64,000 bases of DNA from Rhizobiaceae bacterium (GCA_905339215.1 CAJPFN010000008.1:1-64000); one strand, 5' to 3'. Positions 28,715-38,675 are shown, counted from the first letter of the stretch. Numbers and translations are program-made. The notes: generated from the sequence alone by a model not told the origin.

Positions 28715-29353
28715 CTAGTCGCCCAGGCGCGACAGGAGCTCGGCCATCTTCGCCTCGAGCGCGCGGACGCGCTCCTCCAGCGCCGCGAGCGCGTCAGGCG
28801 AAGGCGAATGGGCGCGGGACGGCGCCGGCGCGGCGGCGCTCGCCTCGACGTCGCCGCAAAGAAGGTGGGCGTAGCGGTCCTCGCGCTGGCCGGGGGCGCG
28901 GCCGATCTCCTTGACCAGCGGCGGGCGCTTGCCGATCAGCATGTCGAGCTCGGTGCGCACCGCGTCCTCTGACGAAAAATTCGCCATGCGCTCCGTGCGC
29001 GTCTGCAGCTCGTTCAGCGTCTGCGGCCCGCGCAGCATGAGCATGGCGACCAGCGCACTCTGCGGCGTGGTCAGGCTAAACCTGCGCGCCGCCGTCTGCT
29101 CCCAGCGGTCGACCCGCGAGGCCATGACACGCCGCGAAAGCCCCTTCTCCTCCAGCGACTTCAGCGTCCGGTAGATGTCGGCCGGCTCGAGTGCCATGAC
29201 CGGCTCGCGCGAGGTCTTCTGGTTGGTCGCCGCCTGTAGCGAATTCAGTGTCAGCGGATAGACGTCGGGCGTCAAGAGCTGCTTCTCCATCAGGCAGCCG
29301 AGCACGCGGGCTTCGAGGGCGCTTAGAAGGGGGAGGTCGTTGGTTTGGTTCAT
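28715..29353 (-). CDS. YceH / DUF480 family protein
   Basis: A 212-residue DUF480 (YceH) protein with two winged-helix domains: LSALEARVLGCLMEKQLLTPDVYPLTLNSL in the first and LTTPQSALVAMLMLRGPQTLNELQTRTERM in the second. A coiled coil (LEERVRALEAKMAELLSRL) closes the protein. The family is conserved in proteobacteria but its function is unproved. ATG 29353 (MNQTNDLPLL) is the natural start. It is 43 bases after the glycosyltransferase and may belong to the sdh transcript. Confidence 0.93.
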   Translation of the reverse strand: MNQTNDLPLLSALEARVLGCLMEKQLLTPDVYPLTLNSLQAATNQKTSREPVMALEPADIYRTLKSLEEKGLSRRVMASRVDRWEQTAARRFSLTTPQSALVAMLMLRGPQTLNELQTRTERMANFSSEDAVRTELDMLIGKRPPLVKEIGRAPGQREDRYAHLLCGDVEASAAAPAPSRAHSPSPDALAALEERVRALEAKMAELLSRLGD

Positions 29354-29396
29354 TCCTGACCGCGTAGATATGGCTTCCGAGACGGCTTCACCCTTC

Positions 29397-30482
29397 TTAC
29401 AGGGAATGCCGGCTTTCGGCCATCCTGGTCCAGACCGACAAGGTTTGATCGGCGACCGCCTCGGGCGAGAATTCGGTCTCGACGCGCAGCCTGGCCGCCT
29501 CGCCGAGTCGGGCTCGCAGCGCCTCATCGCTGGCAAGCGCCTCCAGTGCGATCGTCCAGTCGGCTTCCTTCAGCGGCAGCGAGTAGCCGGTGGCGCGGCC
29601 GCGCACGAGATCACCCGATCCGCCGACATTGGTCGCCAGTACCGGAACGGCCGCCGCCATCGCCTCGATCGTGGCCAGGCCGAAGGCCTCGCCGGGGTTG
29701 CGCGTCGATGTGCCGTAGCAATCGAAGGCAGGAATCGTCGCGGCGCCCGGCTGGCGGCCGAGAAAGCGGACGCGGTCGCCGCCAGCCCGCCGGACATCGC
29801 GCAGATCCGCTTCGTCCCCCGGCCCGACCACTGCGCAGATCGCGTCGTGACGCATCGCCGCCACGGCGCGCGCGAGGAAGGCGACGTTCTTGATCGGCCG
29901 CAGGCGACAGACGGTGCCCACGATGAAGGCATCGCGCGGCAGGTCGAGACTGTCGCGCAGTGCGTCGCGGTGGGCACGGTCGGTGCGCGCAGGCACGGAG
30001 TAAGGATGGTGGATGACCTCGACCTTGCCGGCGCCGAGGGCCGCGGCGAGGAAGGGACGGCCCATCCACTGGTTCAGCTGGCCGTAGCTCGGCACCACGA
30101 CCTTCGAGATGCGGCGGCTGAAGAAGGTGGCCCATTCGATCGGGCTGAGCAGGTTCAGCCCTCCGATCGCGCCCTGCTCCATGGCCATGGGCAGCCCGCG
30201 CCTTCCGCCAAGCGCCCGCAACGCCGCGAGAGCTACCGAGCGGCCGGGACCGATGTGGACGAGGTTGGGGTCGAGACGCTCCGCCGCCCTGCGAATCGGG
30301 TCCAGCACGGATGGCGGGGGAAGATAGCGCGCCAGCTTGCGAGCCACGCCCGAAGCGGGCACATCCCGGCGCAAATCCGCGAGACGCAGGCGTTCGATAG
30401 TGACGCCCCGCGCTTCCAACACCTGCCAAGCCAATTCGTTCAGCGCGCCGGATTCGCTGATGGACAGGACGCGCAGGCCCAT
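29397..30482 (-). CDS. glycosyltransferase family 4 protein
   Basis: A 361-residue GT-B glycosyltransferase. The N-terminal half has VLSISESGALNELAWQVLEARG and the acceptor fold; the C-terminal half holds PGEAFGLATIEAMAAAVPVLATN, the sugar-nucleotide signature of GT4. Donor and acceptor are unknown. It begins 7 bases after the sdhB stop codon and is likely co-transcribed with sdhCDAB, an unusual position for such a gene. Confidence 0.9.
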   Translation of the reverse strand: MGLRVLSISESGALNELAWQVLEARGVTIERLRLADLRRDVPASGVARKLARYLPPPSVLDPIRRAAERLDPNLVHIGPGRSVALAALRALGGRRGLPMAMEQGAIGGLNLLSPIEWATFFSRRISKVVVPSYGQLNQWMGRPFLAAALGAGKVEVIHHPYSVPARTDRAHRDALRDSLDLPRDAFIVGTVCRLRPIKNVAFLARAVAAMRHDAICAVVGPGDEADLRDVRRAGGDRVRFLGRQPGAATIPAFDCYGTSTRNPGEAFGLATIEAMAAAVPVLATNVGGSGDLVRGRATGYSLPLKEADWTIALEALASDEALRARLGEAARLRVETEFSPEAVADQTLSVWTRMAESRHSL

Positions 30483-30489
30483 GGCAAAT

Positions 30490-31269
30490 CTAGACCCTGC
30501 GCTCCACCATCATCTTCTTGATTTCGGCGATCGCCTTGGCCGGGTTGAGGCCCTTCGGGCAGGTCTGCGCGCAGTTCATGATGGTGTGGCAGCGGTAGAG
30601 GCGGAAAGGATCCTCGAGATTGTCGAGGCGCTCGCCGGTGGCCTCGTCGCGGCTGTCGATAAGCCAGCGATAGGCCTGAAGCAGCGTCGCCGGGCCGAGA
30701 TAGCGATCGCCGTTCCACCAGTAGCTCGGGCACGACGTCGTGCAGCAGGCGCACAGGATGCACTCGTAGAGCCCGTCGAGCTTAGCGCGGTCCTCGTGGC
30801 TCTGCAGCCATTCCTTGGCCGGTTCGGGCGACACGGTCTTCAGCCACGGCTCGATGGAGCGGTGCTGGGCGTAGAAGGTGGTGAGGTCGGGCACGAGGTC
30901 CTTGACCACCGGCATATGCGGCAGCGGGTAGACCTTCACGATGCCGTCGATGTCGTCCATGCCCTTGGTGCAGGCGAGCGTGTTGCCGCCGTCGATGTTC
31001 ATCGCGCAGGAGCCGCAGATGCCCTCGCGGCAGGAGCGGCGCAGCGTCAGCGTCGGGTCGACCTTGTTCTTGATCCACAGAAGCGCGTCGAGAACCATCG
31101 GCCCACAATCGTCGAGGTCGACGAAATAGGTGTCGATGCGCGGGTTCTCGCCGTCGTCGGGCGACCAGCGGTAGATCCGGTATTCGCGGATGTTCTTCGC
31201 GCCTTCCGGCTTCGGCCAGGTCTTGCCCTGGCGGATCTGCGAGTTCTTGGGAAGGGTGAGTTCGACCAT
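30490..31269 (-). CDS. sdhB: succinate dehydrogenase iron-sulphur subunit
   Basis: The 259-residue electron-transfer subunit of complex II. All three clusters have their ligands: 2Fe-2S in [19 protein letters not shown], 4Fe-4S in [16 protein letters not shown] and 3Fe-4S in [17 protein letters not shown]. It hands electrons from the SdhA flavin to ubiquinone at SdhCD. Gap to sdhA is 14 bases. Confidence 0.98.
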   Translation of the reverse strand: MVELTLPKNSQIRQGKTWPKPEGAKNIREYRIYRWSPDDGENPRIDTYFVDLDDCGPMVLDALLWIKNKVDPTLTLRRSCREGICGSCAMNIDGGNTLACTKGMDDIDGIVKVYPLPHMPVVKDLVPDLTTFYAQHRSIEPWLKTVSPEPAKEWLQSHEDRAKLDGLYECILCACCTTSCPSYWWNGDRYLGPATLLQAYRWLIDSRDEATGERLDNLEDPFRLYRCHTIMNCAQTCPKGLNPAKAIAEIKKMMVERRV

Positions 31270-31283
31270 CTCTTGCGCTCGCC

Positions 31284-33116
31284 TTAGTAAACCCGCGCCT
31301 TGGGCGCGATCTTGGCCGGATCGATGCCGCCCTGCTCGACCGGCAACATGGTCTCGGTGTGCACGGGCCGGTAGGTCAGCGTAACGTTGCCGGCGGCATC
31401 CAGCCTTGCCAGCGTGTGCTTGCGCCAGTTGGCGTCGTCGCGCGCGGAGAAATCCTCGCGGGCGTGCGCACCGCGGCTTTCCTTGCGCGCCTCGGCGCCG
31501 TGGACCGTGGTGATGGCGCAGGCCATCAGGTTCTCCAGCTCCAGCGTCTCGACGAGGTCGGAGTTCCAGATCATCGAGCGGTCGGTGACCTTGAGGTCGG
31601 GAAGCTCCTTCCACAGCGCCGACATGCGCCGGCAGCCGCTTGCAAGCGAGTCCTGCGTACGGAACACCGCCGCGTCCTCCTGCATGGTGCGCTGCATCTT
31701 TTCGCGCAGCGCCGCCGTCGGCGTGCCGCCATCGGCATGGCGGAGCCGGTCGAAGCGGTCCATGATCCTCTCGACCGACGCTGCGTCCGGCGCCGGTACC
31801 GGCGCATTGCGGTCGACGACCTGGCCGGCGCGAATCGCCGCGGCGCGGCCGAAGACGACGAGGTCGATCAGCGAGTTGGAGCCGAGACGGTTGGCGCCGT
31901 GCACGGACGCGCAAGCCGCCTCACCCACGGCCATCAGGCCGGGCGCGACGCGATCCGGATCACCCTCGGCCGGGTTCAGCACCTCGCCCCAGTAGTTCGT
32001 CGGGATGCCGCCCATATTGTAGTGGACGGTCGGCAGCACCGGGATCGGTTCGCGGGTGACGTCGACGCCGGCGAAGATCTTCGCCGACTCGGAAATGCCG
32101 GGAAGCCGCTCGGCAAGCACCGCCGGATCGAGGTGATCGAGGTGCAGGAAGATATGGTCCTTGTTCTTGCCGACGCCGCGGCCCTCACGGATTTCCATCG
32201 TCATGCAGCGCGAGACGACGTCCCGACTGGCGAGATCCTTCGCCGACGGCGCGTAGCGCTCCATGAAGCGCTCGCCCTCGGAATTGACCAGATAGCCGCC
32301 TTCGCCGCGAGCGCCCTCGGTGATCAGGCAGCCGGCGCCGTAGATGCCGGTCGGGTGGAACTGCACGAACTCCATGTCCTGGAGCGGCAAGCTGGCGCGC
32401 GCGATCATGCCGTTGCCGTCGCCGGTGCAGGTGTGGGCGCTCGTCGCCGAGAAGAAGGCGCGGCCGTAGCCGCCTGTGGCCAGCACCACCATCTTGGCCG
32501 AGAAGCGGTGGATGGTGCCGTCATCCAGATTCCAGGCGACCACGCCGGTGCAGGCGCCGTCGGGCGCCATGATCAGGTCGAGGGCAAAGTACTCGATGAA
32601 GAACTGCGCGTTGTTCCTCAGCGACTGGCCGTAGAGCGTGTGGAGCATCGCATGGCCGGTGCGGTCGGCGGCCGCGCAGGTTCGCTGCACGGGCGGGCCG
32701 TCGCCGAAATTCATCATCATGCCGCCGAACGGCCGCTGGTAGATCCGTCCGTCCTCGGTGCGGCTGAACGGGACGCCGTAGTGCTCGAGTTCGTAGACCG
32801 CGGCCGGAGCCTCGCGCGCCAGATATTCCATGGCGTCGACATCGCCCAGCCAGTCCGAGCCCTTGACGGTGTCGAAGAGGTGCCACTGCCAGCTGTCCGG
32901 ACCCATGTTGCCGAGCGACGCGGCGATGCCGCCCTGGGCCGCGACCGTGTGCGAGCGGGTCGGGAAGACCTTGGTGATGCAGGCCGTCTTCAGCCCCTGC
33001 TCGGCCATGCCGAGCGTGGCGCGCAGGCCGGCGCCGCCGGCGCCGACGACGACGACGTCGAACTTGTGATCGACGTAGGTGTAGGCCCGCGAGGCCTTGT
33101 TCTGTGTTTCAGCCAC
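31284..33116 (-). CDS. sdhA: succinate dehydrogenase flavoprotein subunit
   Basis: The 610-residue catalytic subunit with covalently bound FAD; it oxidises succinate to fumarate. The FAD-binding fold is [15 protein letters not shown], the FAD-attaching histidine lies in [12 protein letters not shown], and the substrate block is [21 protein letters not shown], with catalytic arginine further on. Full length for the family. Confidence 0.98.
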   Translation of the reverse strand: MAETQNKASRAYTYVDHKFDVVVVGAGGAGLRATLGMAEQGLKTACITKVFPTRSHTVAAQGGIAASLGNMGPDSWQWHLFDTVKGSDWLGDVDAMEYLAREAPAAVYELEHYGVPFSRTEDGRIYQRPFGGMMMNFGDGPPVQRTCAAADRTGHAMLHTLYGQSLRNNAQFFIEYFALDLIMAPDGACTGVVAWNLDDGTIHRFSAKMVVLATGGYGRAFFSATSAHTCTGDGNGMIARASLPLQDMEFVQFHPTGIYGAGCLITEGARGEGGYLVNSEGERFMERYAPSAKDLASRDVVSRCMTMEIREGRGVGKNKDHIFLHLDHLDPAVLAERLPGISESAKIFAGVDVTREPIPVLPTVHYNMGGIPTNYWGEVLNPAEGDPDRVAPGLMAVGEAACASVHGANRLGSNSLIDLVVFGRAAAIRAGQVVDRNAPVPAPDAASVERIMDRFDRLRHADGGTPTAALREKMQRTMQEDAAVFRTQDSLASGCRRMSALWKELPDLKVTDRSMIWNSDLVETLELENLMACAITTVHGAEARKESRGAHAREDFSARDDANWRKHTLARLDAAGNVTLTYRPVHTETMLPVEQGGIDPAKIAPKARVY

Positions 33117-33119
33117 GGT

Positions 33120-33503
33120 TCAGTTCCCGAGTGCCAGTTTGAGCAGGGCGAACGCTGCGACGGCGCCGACCACGAATGCGAAGAAGGTGTTGAGCATGAG
33201 AAGCGCCAGCTTCGTGCCTTCTCCGTGGACGTAGTCCTCGATGACGATCTGCATGCCGAGGCGCATGTGGTAGAGCATCGAGAACATCGCCAGCGCCAGC
33301 ATCAGAGCGACGAAGGGATTGGCCAGCGCCGCCCGAGTCTCCGCGTAGCTCGCACCATTGAGCGAGATCAACAATCCGACGAGGAACAGCACCAGCGGTA
33401 TATTGGCTACCGCCGTGAGGCGCTGGCGCCAGAAATGCATGGTGCCTTCGCGCGCCGAGCCGAGACCGCGCACCTTGCCGAGGGGTGTCCGCATGTCGGC
33501 CAT
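33120..33503 (-). CDS. sdhD: succinate dehydrogenase membrane anchor SdhD
   Basis: A 127-residue membrane subunit with three TM helices (about 30-50, 60-85 and 100-125) that binds haem b and the quinone with SdhC. The haem histidine is in LYHMRLGMQIVIEDYVH. GGAGGG at 7 bases before ATG 33503 supports this start; ATG 33494 is possible. It is 2 bases after sdhC. Confidence 0.95.
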   Translation of the reverse strand: MADMRTPLGKVRGLGSAREGTMHFWRQRLTAVANIPLVLFLVGLLISLNGASYAETRAALANPFVALMLALAMFSMLYHMRLGMQIVIEDYVHGEGTKLALLMLNTFFAFVVGAVAAFALLKLALGN

Positions 33504-33504
33504 C

Positions 33505-33912
33505 TCAGAACCCTCCGCGCGCCGCGTAGCCGGCGATCCAGATCAGCAGCGTCAGCGCGAGCGAACCAGCCAGCGTCGCCCAGGCGAGCTTAGAGGCGGT
33601 TTCCTTTTCCAACGCCGCGCCGGTGTCCCAGACGAAGTGGCGGATGCCGCCCAGCATGTGGTGCATGAGCGCCCAAGTGTAGCCGAGCAGCACGATCCGC
33701 CCGATCCACGAGCCGAACACCCAGCTGACATAGTCGAAGTAGGTTTCGGAGGTGGCCGCGGAAATCAGCCACCACACGACCAGCAGCGTGCCGAAATAGA
33801 GCGCGCCGCCGGTAATGCGGTGCACGATCGACATCGTCATCGTGATCGGCGGCCGGTATATCGTCAGATGCGGCGACAGCGGACGCTGGCGGGTGGCTGG
33901 TGATCGGCTCAT
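33505..33912 (-). CDS. sdhC: succinate dehydrogenase cytochrome b556 subunit SdhC
   Basis: A 135-residue membrane subunit with three TM helices. The signature RPLSPHLTIYRPPITMTMSI and HRITGGALYF, and the haem-ligating HHMLGGIRHFVWD, are diagnostic. ATG 33912 is preferred because the family begins MSRS..RPLSPHL; a longer start at 33954 is rejected. First gene of sdhCDAB. Confidence 0.96.
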   Translation of the reverse strand: MSRSPATRQRPLSPHLTIYRPPITMTMSIVHRITGGALYFGTLLVVWWLISAATSETYFDYVSWVFGSWIGRIVLLGYTWALMHHMLGGIRHFVWDTGAALEKETASKLAWATLAGSLALTLLIWIAGYAARGGF

Positions 33913-33986
33913 GGCTCCCCCAGGGTCGAGGCCATGCGACCCCGAAAACGGCATTGACGCGCCCGGATGCGACTTCGGACTGCCGC

Positions 33987-34015
33987 TTTCTAATGCGCTT
34001 TCCGCACCGCGTCAA
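33987..34015 (-). promoter_or_regulatory. candidate promoter of sdhCDAB
   Basis: Minus-strand TTGACG (34015-34010) and TAGAAA (33992-33987) are separated by 17 bases and lie about 75 bases before sdhC. It is the only good pair seen in the 210-base gap before sdhC. Confidence 0.45.
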
Positions 34016-34122
34016 AGCAGGAAAAAGCCTTTGCCGCCATCAATTTAGTTTCAATCGATATGATCGCCGCAGCGTCCCCCGCGCTGAACCGATTTATGTG
34101 CGCTGCAGCGCGGAGATGCGCT

Positions 34123-34491
34123 TCAGCGCACGCAGGTCCAGGGTTCCCGGCGGCCGCGCATGTAGAGCGCCTCGCGGCCTTCGATGACGATCGCCGACAC
34201 CCCTTCGCCGAATCGGTTGCGCTGGCCGGGCGGCGAGGCGGGCAGTTCGACGATCGAGCCGTCGGCTTCCGTGACGCGGACGCCTGCGCCCGTGAAATCC
34301 ACCTGGATGCGGCCGTCTCCGCCGCAGTCGTAGACGCCGGCAACCGACGGTGCCGCCGCAACGTCGACCGCGGCCGGCGCCGGCGCCGGCTTATGGTCCT
34401 CGACGCAGGCCGAGACGAGCGCGATCAAAGCGAACGCGGCACCGCGGAGCCCGCGGCGTTTCGCCGGAGCGTGGGAACGGGCGGGCGCCAC
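34123..34491 (-). CDS. MliC-like lipoprotein (C-type lysozyme inhibitor fold)
   Basis: A 122-residue lipoprotein with lipobox LVSAC (Cys29). The mature domain has YDCGGDGRIQVDFTGAGV and, at the end, YMRGRREPWTCV, the two cysteines and strand order of the MliC/PliC lysozyme-inhibitor family. Such proteins sit in the outer membrane and protect against lysozyme, but binding is not shown here. It ends 210 bases before sdhC and starts 9 bases after the GNAT gene on the same strand. Confidence 0.82.
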   Translation of the reverse strand: MAPARSHAPAKRRGLRGAAFALIALVSACVEDHKPAPAPAAVDVAAAPSVAGVYDCGGDGRIQVDFTGAGVRVTEADGSIVELPASPPGQRNRFGEGVSAIVIEGREALYMRGRREPWTCVR

Positions 34492-34500
34492 GGTTGCGGC

Positions 34501-34962
34501 CTATCGCCCGTCGAAACGCAGCACGAAGCTGGAGAAGTCCGCCGGCACGGCGATCTGCTCGTAGAGCTTGCGGCCATCCTCGGGCTGGCGCGGCGCGTTG
34601 AGGATCAGCTTGGTCCAGCCGCGTTCCTCGGCCTGGTCGGCGAGCACGTCGATCAGCGCCTTGGCGATGCCCTTGGCCCTGTGTTCGTGGTGGACGTAGA
34701 TGTGGTCGCAGGCGCCGCAGCGCATGCCGGACACCGGTTCCGGCAGGTCGGTGAAGATGGCGAAGCCAACGAGCTTGCCGTCGATGCGCGCACCCAGGAT
34801 CTCGGCCGAGCGGTCCTGCAGCAGCGTCTCGGCGTAGTAGAGATCGGGCCGGCGCGGGGCACCGCGCTTCAGCGCCTGGGCGTAGGCGGCGAGCAGCGGC
34901 GCCAGTTCGAGCGCGTCCTTCAGACGGAGCAGTCCGATGTCGATGGTGTGGTTCTCGGCCAT
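34501..34962 (-). CDS. GNAT-family N-acetyltransferase
   Basis: A 153-residue acetyltransferase. The acetyl-CoA pocket is EHRAKGIAKALIDVLADQAEERG, with strands HIYVHHEH before it and WTKLILNAPR after. Substrate unknown. It is divergent from an exported protein gene over a 121-base gap that carries a CtrA site and a TTAACCAT half-site. Confidence 0.88.
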   Translation of the reverse strand: MAENHTIDIGLLRLKDALELAPLLAAYAQALKRGAPRRPDLYYAETLLQDRSAEILGARIDGKLVGFAIFTDLPEPVSGMRCGACDHIYVHHEHRAKGIAKALIDVLADQAEERGWTKLILNAPRQPEDGRKLYEQIAVPADFSSFVLRFDGR

Positions 34963-34980
34963 GCGCCCTCCATGGGAAAA

Positions 34981-35040
34981 TTAACCATGTCTGTCAATCA
35001 CCGCCGGCAGCCCCCGTGACAAAGGTTAACAAAAGGTTAA
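34981..35040. promoter_or_regulatory. CtrA-type box and half-site between divergent genes
   Basis: TTAACAAAAGGTTAA at 35026-35040 fits TTAA-N7-TTAA exactly, and TTAACCAT lies at 34981-34988. Both are in the 121-base gap between the GNAT gene and the exported-protein gene, about 44 bases from the latter's start. Binding is inferred. Confidence 0.65.
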
Positions 35041-35083
35041 TTTCTCCAGGGAGAACACCGTCCGCGAGAAGAGGAGAACGCCG

Positions 35084-35437
35084 ATGATCTGGACCCGGAC
35101 ACCATCCGTCGCAGGCGCGCTGGCCTGCGCGGCGATCGTCGCGCTCGCGCCGCACGCAGGCGCCGATACCCGCGTGCGCGACCGCGTGTATGCCGATTCG
35201 TTCGGCAACCTCGTCATCCACAGCGCGGCCGGATACAAGCGCATTGTCGTCGGCGAAGGACACCTTGCCAAGGAACTCGGCGCCTACACCGGATCGGACG
35301 AGCCAGCCGTCGTCGAGTACCAGCCCGTGCGCGTCATCGTGCGCGATTGTCCGGCGGTGCTGCTCAAGGGCCGCAGCTACATGTACGGCCTGCCCGACCG
35401 CGTCGTGCCGCAGCCGGCGCTGGACCACTGCGACTGA
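35084..35437 (+). CDS. hypothetical exported protein
   Basis: A 117-residue protein with a signal peptide (SVAGALACAAIVALAPHAGA) and a small mature domain rich in charged and aromatic residues (RVYADSFGNLVIHSAAGYKRIVVGE). Two cysteines are in the mature part. No family is recognised. It has a CtrA-type box 44 bases upstream, so it may be cell-cycle controlled. ATG 35084 has AGGAGAACG before it. Confidence 0.85.
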   Translation: MIWTRTPSVAGALACAAIVALAPHAGADTRVRDRVYADSFGNLVIHSAAGYKRIVVGEGHLAKELGAYTGSDEPAVVEYQPVRVIVRDCPAVLLKGRSYMYGLPDRVVPQPALDHCD

Positions 35438-35440
35438 CCG

Positions 35441-36658
35441 CTACTGCGACTGGCCGTTCCGTCGAAGCGCCGAACGGAGCTCCCAGGCCCTTGCCGTGGG
35501 CGTATCGCCCGAGATGCGCACACAGTCGCGGCCGCTGTTCTTGGCTTCGTACAGGGCTGCATCGGCTCGCCGCATCAGCGACGAGACGCTTTCGCCGGGC
35601 AGGAGTTCGGCGACGCCGAAACTCGCGGTGACCCGCCGGTCTTCCGCCAGCCCCTCCACGGGCATGGCCGCGAGTGCGCTGCGCGCGCCTTCGGCGAACA
35701 GCCGGGCGGCCATCAGGTTGGTACCGGGAAGAACGATGGCGAACTCCTCGCCGCCGATCCTGCCGGCGACGTGGTGGTTCGACGCCGCCGTGCCGAGGAA
35801 AGCGGCGAAGGCGGCGATGACGTTGTCGCCGGCGGCGTGACCATAGGTGTCGTTGACCGATTTGAAATGATCGATGTCGGCGATGACCAGCGAGACGGGA
35901 AGCCCCTGGTCGACCGCGGCCGCCATTGCCGCATCGGCGCGCCGTTCGAAGCCGCGGCGGTTGAGTAGTCCGGACAGCGCATCGGTCTCCGAGCGCGCCG
36001 CCATCTCGAGCAGGGTATCGCGAATCAGGATCACGAGCATGGTCAGCGCGACCGCCATCGCGAACACGGCGCCGGCGGTCTGCGAGAACAGGGCATAGTT
36101 GCTGTGAAGATAGGCCTGGGGATCGGCGCCCCAGCCACCGACTGCCTGGGCGAGAAACGGTTTCAGAATGAAGTGCAGGGCGCTCGCGGCAAGGAGCAGG
36201 GCGAAAGCCGTGTCGATGATCCGTCGCGTCCGCCGCGACAGGACGATCGCGACGGCGATGACCTGCATGACGGCGAAAGGCGCCTGATAGGCCATCATGC
36301 GCGGAAAGGCATGGCGTGGCAGATCCTGCACGGCCGCCACCGCGGCCACGAAAAGAACGAACAGGACCCCCATCAACCGCCACGGACAGGACACGCCGTA
36401 CTTCCGTGCGACGCCCGCATTGAACAGCACCGTGGCGCCGAGGAACATGGCGAAGCCGAAGACAACAGGCAGCCTGGCATCCTCGAAGAACGGGATCGCG
36501 GCCTCGACGGCGTAATAGCCGACGCCGCAGAGATAGGCGAAGGCCAGCCATCGCGATGCGGACTGACTGCGGTCGTAGAGGCCGACGAGAAAGAACGCGG
36601 TCGCCAGCAGCCCGGCGACGGACATGTTGATGGCAAGGATGAAGACCGCGCTGCCCAT
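35441..36658 (-). CDS. membrane diguanylate cyclase (GGDEF)
   Basis: A 405-residue protein with seven or so N-terminal membrane segments (up to about residue 212) of no named sensor type and a C-terminal GGDEF domain that makes cyclic di-GMP from two GTP. The active loop is GGEEF at 302-306 (an accepted variant), the Mg/substrate block is ADIDHFKSVNDTYGHAAGD. No I-site RxxD is seen five residues before GGEEF, so product inhibition may be absent. ATG 36658 is chosen because ATG 36679 lacks a ribosome site. Confidence 0.9.
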   Translation of the reverse strand: MGSAVFILAINMSVAGLLATAFFLVGLYDRSQSASRWLAFAYLCGVGYYAVEAAIPFFEDARLPVVFGFAMFLGATVLFNAGVARKYGVSCPWRLMGVLFVLFVAAVAAVQDLPRHAFPRMMAYQAPFAVMQVIAVAIVLSRRTRRIIDTAFALLLAASALHFILKPFLAQAVGGWGADPQAYLHSNYALFSQTAGAVFAMAVALTMLVILIRDTLLEMAARSETDALSGLLNRRGFERRADAAMAAAVDQGLPVSLVIADIDHFKSVNDTYGHAAGDNVIAAFAAFLGTAASNHHVAGRIGGEEFAIVLPGTNLMAARLFAEGARSALAAMPVEGLAEDRRVTASFGVAELLPGESVSSLMRRADAALYEAKNSGRDCVRISGDTPTARAWELRSALRRNGQSQ

Positions 36659-36795
36659 GGACCTTCTCTGTGTCTCCATCGTATTGGAACACGGCCGGAC
36701 GAAGATCGGGTTAATTCAGGAACCGCCGCAGCCGGCAGGCGGGGAGCCTAGCCTTGCGGGGCGGATTGGCCGCAAACGGAAGACGGGAGACGACG

Positions 36796-37107
36796 ATGGT
36801 CGATACAGTAACGCTGACCGAACACGAGGCAATCAGGGACTGGGCGGCGGCACGGGCCGGTTTTCCGGCCATTGTCGATGTCTCGCCTGCTGCCGGCGTG
36901 CAGCCCATGCTCAGGCTGGTCTTCGACCAGGCCGCCTACCTCGACAACGACCGCGCCGAGCGGCCGATGAACGCAGGGGGCTTCGAACTCGTCGAGTGGG
37001 ACGAGTGGTTCAAGCTTTTCGACGAGCAGAAACTGGCTCTCGTGGTCGCCCGCGACCAGCCGGGACGGCGCGAGCAGTTCCACGAGATCATCCGCCGCGC
37101 GGACTGA
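36796..37107 (+). CDS. conserved hypothetical protein
   Basis: A 103-residue acidic cytoplasmic protein without signal peptide or membrane segment. It contains WDEWFKLFDEQKLALVVARDQPGRREQFHEIIRR, a helix-strand-helix region seen in small rhizobial proteins of unknown function. ATG 36796 follows GGGAGACG; the upstream ATG is rejected for lack of a ribosome site. Divergent from the GGDEF gene. Confidence 0.75.
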   Translation: MVDTVTLTEHEAIRDWAAARAGFPAIVDVSPAAGVQPMLRLVFDQAAYLDNDRAERPMNAGGFELVEWDEWFKLFDEQKLALVVARDQPGRREQFHEIIRRAD

Positions 37108-37155
37108 GATTTCGCCGAAACCTCGGCCCGGGCCCGACTGGAGCCCGGGCGTTCA

Positions 37156-37184
37156 GGCCGTTTCCGCGTCATGGGGAAACGGCC
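37156..37184. other. strong intergenic stem-loop downstream of leuC
   Basis: A perfect 10-base-pair stem GGCCGTTTCC / GGAAACGGCC with a 9-base loop. It lies 14 bases after the leuC stop on the minus strand but has no T-run, so termination is doubtful; a GCCCGGGC palindrome is next to it. Confidence 0.6.
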
Positions 37185-37197
37185 CGGCAGCAACCGG

Positions 37198-38607
37198 TCA
37201 GTGCCAGTCGCGGATGTCGACGAAGTGGCCGGCGATCGCAGCCGCCGCCGCCATCGCGGGCGACACGAGGTGCGTGCGGCCCTTGAAGCCCTGGCGGCCC
37301 TCGAAATTGCGGTTCGACGTCGACGCACAGCGTTCGAGCGGCTTCAACCGGTCGTCGTTCATCGCCAGGCACATCGAGCAACCCGGTTCGCGCCAGTCGA
37401 AGCCGGCGGCGATGAATATCTTGTCGAGACCTTCCGCCTCGGCCTGTTCCTTCACCAGGCCAGAGCCTGGAACGATCATGGCGCCGACCGTAGGGGCGAC
37501 GTGCTTGCCCTCGACTACCTTGGCGGCGGCGCGCAGGTCCTCGATGCGGCCGTTCGTGCAGGAGCCGATGAAGACGCGGTCGATGGCAATGTCGGTGATC
37601 TTGGTGCCCGGTGTCAGGCCCATGTACTCGAGCGCGCGCTTCTTCGAATTGCGCTTGTTCTCATCTTCGATGAGGTCCGGATCCGGCACAAATCCGGTGA
37701 CCGAGGCGACGTCCTCGGGCGACGAGCCCCAGGTGACGATCGGCGGCAGCTTGGCGGCGTCGAGTACGACGACCTTGTCGAAATGCGCGCCCTCGTCGGT
37801 GTGAAGCGTCTTCCAGTAGTCGAGCGCCATGTCCCAAGCCTTGCCGGTCGGGGCGCGCGGCTTGTCTTTGACATAGGCGAAGGTTGTCTCGTCCGGCGCG
37901 ATCAGGCCGGCGCGGGCGCCGCCCTCTATCGACATGTTGCACACGGTCATGCGGCCTTCCATCGACAGCGAGCGGATCGCCTCGCCGGCATATTCGATGA
38001 CGTAGCCGGTGCCGCCCGCGGTGCCGATCTCGCCGATGATGGCAAGGATGATGTCCTTGGCGGTGACGCCCTCCGGCAGCTTGCCGTCGACTCGCACCAG
38101 CATGTTCTTCGCCTTACGCTGGATCAGCGTCTGCGTGGCGAGCACGTGCTCGACCTCGGAAGTGCCGATGCCGTGAGCCAGCGCGCCGAAGGCGCCGTGC
38201 GTCGAGGTGTGGCTGTCGCCGCAGACAATGGTCATGCCGGGGAGCGTGAAGCCCTGCTCCGGGCCGATGATGTGGACGATGCCCTGCCGGCGGTCGTTCT
38301 CGGAATAGTATTCGACGCCGAAGTCGGCGGCGTTCTGCGCAAGCGCTTCGACCTGGATGCGGCTTTCCTCGTTCTTGATGCCGAGCTTGCGGTCGGGCGA
38401 AGTCGGCACGTTGTGATCAACGACGGCCAGCGTCTTCTCCGGGTGGCTGACCTTGCGTCCGGCCATGCGCAGGCCCTCGAAGGCCTGCGGGCTGGTCACC
38501 TCATGGACGAGGTGGCGGTCGATGTACAACAGGCAGGTGCCGTCCGGCTGGCGGTCGACGACGTGGTCATCGAAAATCTTGTCGTAGAGGGTGCGCGGTG
38601 CGCTCAT
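37198..38607 (-). CDS. leuC: 3-isopropylmalate dehydratase large subunit
   Basis: A 469-residue aconitase-family subunit that isomerises 2- and 3-isopropylmalate in leucine synthesis together with LeuD. The three cluster cysteines are in [10 protein letters not shown] and in [31 protein letters not shown] is the classic signature. LeuD is not in the window. The gap upstream holds a short reading frame. Confidence 0.97.
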   Translation of the reverse strand: MSAPRTLYDKIFDDHVVDRQPDGTCLLYIDRHLVHEVTSPQAFEGLRMAGRKVSHPEKTLAVVDHNVPTSPDRKLGIKNEESRIQVEALAQNAADFGVEYYSENDRRQGIVHIIGPEQGFTLPGMTIVCGDSHTSTHGAFGALAHGIGTSEVEHVLATQTLIQRKAKNMLVRVDGKLPEGVTAKDIILAIIGEIGTAGGTGYVIEYAGEAIRSLSMEGRMTVCNMSIEGGARAGLIAPDETTFAYVKDKPRAPTGKAWDMALDYWKTLHTDEGAHFDKVVVLDAAKLPPIVTWGSSPEDVASVTGFVPDPDLIEDENKRNSKKRALEYMGLTPGTKITDIAIDRVFIGSCTNGRIEDLRAAAKVVEGKHVAPTVGAMIVPGSGLVKEQAEAEGLDKIFIAAGFDWREPGCSMCLAMNDDRLKPLERCASTSNRNFEGRQGFKGRTHLVSPAMAAAAAIAGHFVDIRDWH

Positions 38608-38675
38608 GGTTTCAAATCCGTCGATCGATCAGGAAGAATAGGAGTAAGCCGGCGCGGCGCCGGAAACCCGTCGGC

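Noticed and set aside
31359-33593. 744-codon open frame opposite sdhA and sdhD
   Set aside because: Antisense shadow of conserved TCA genes.
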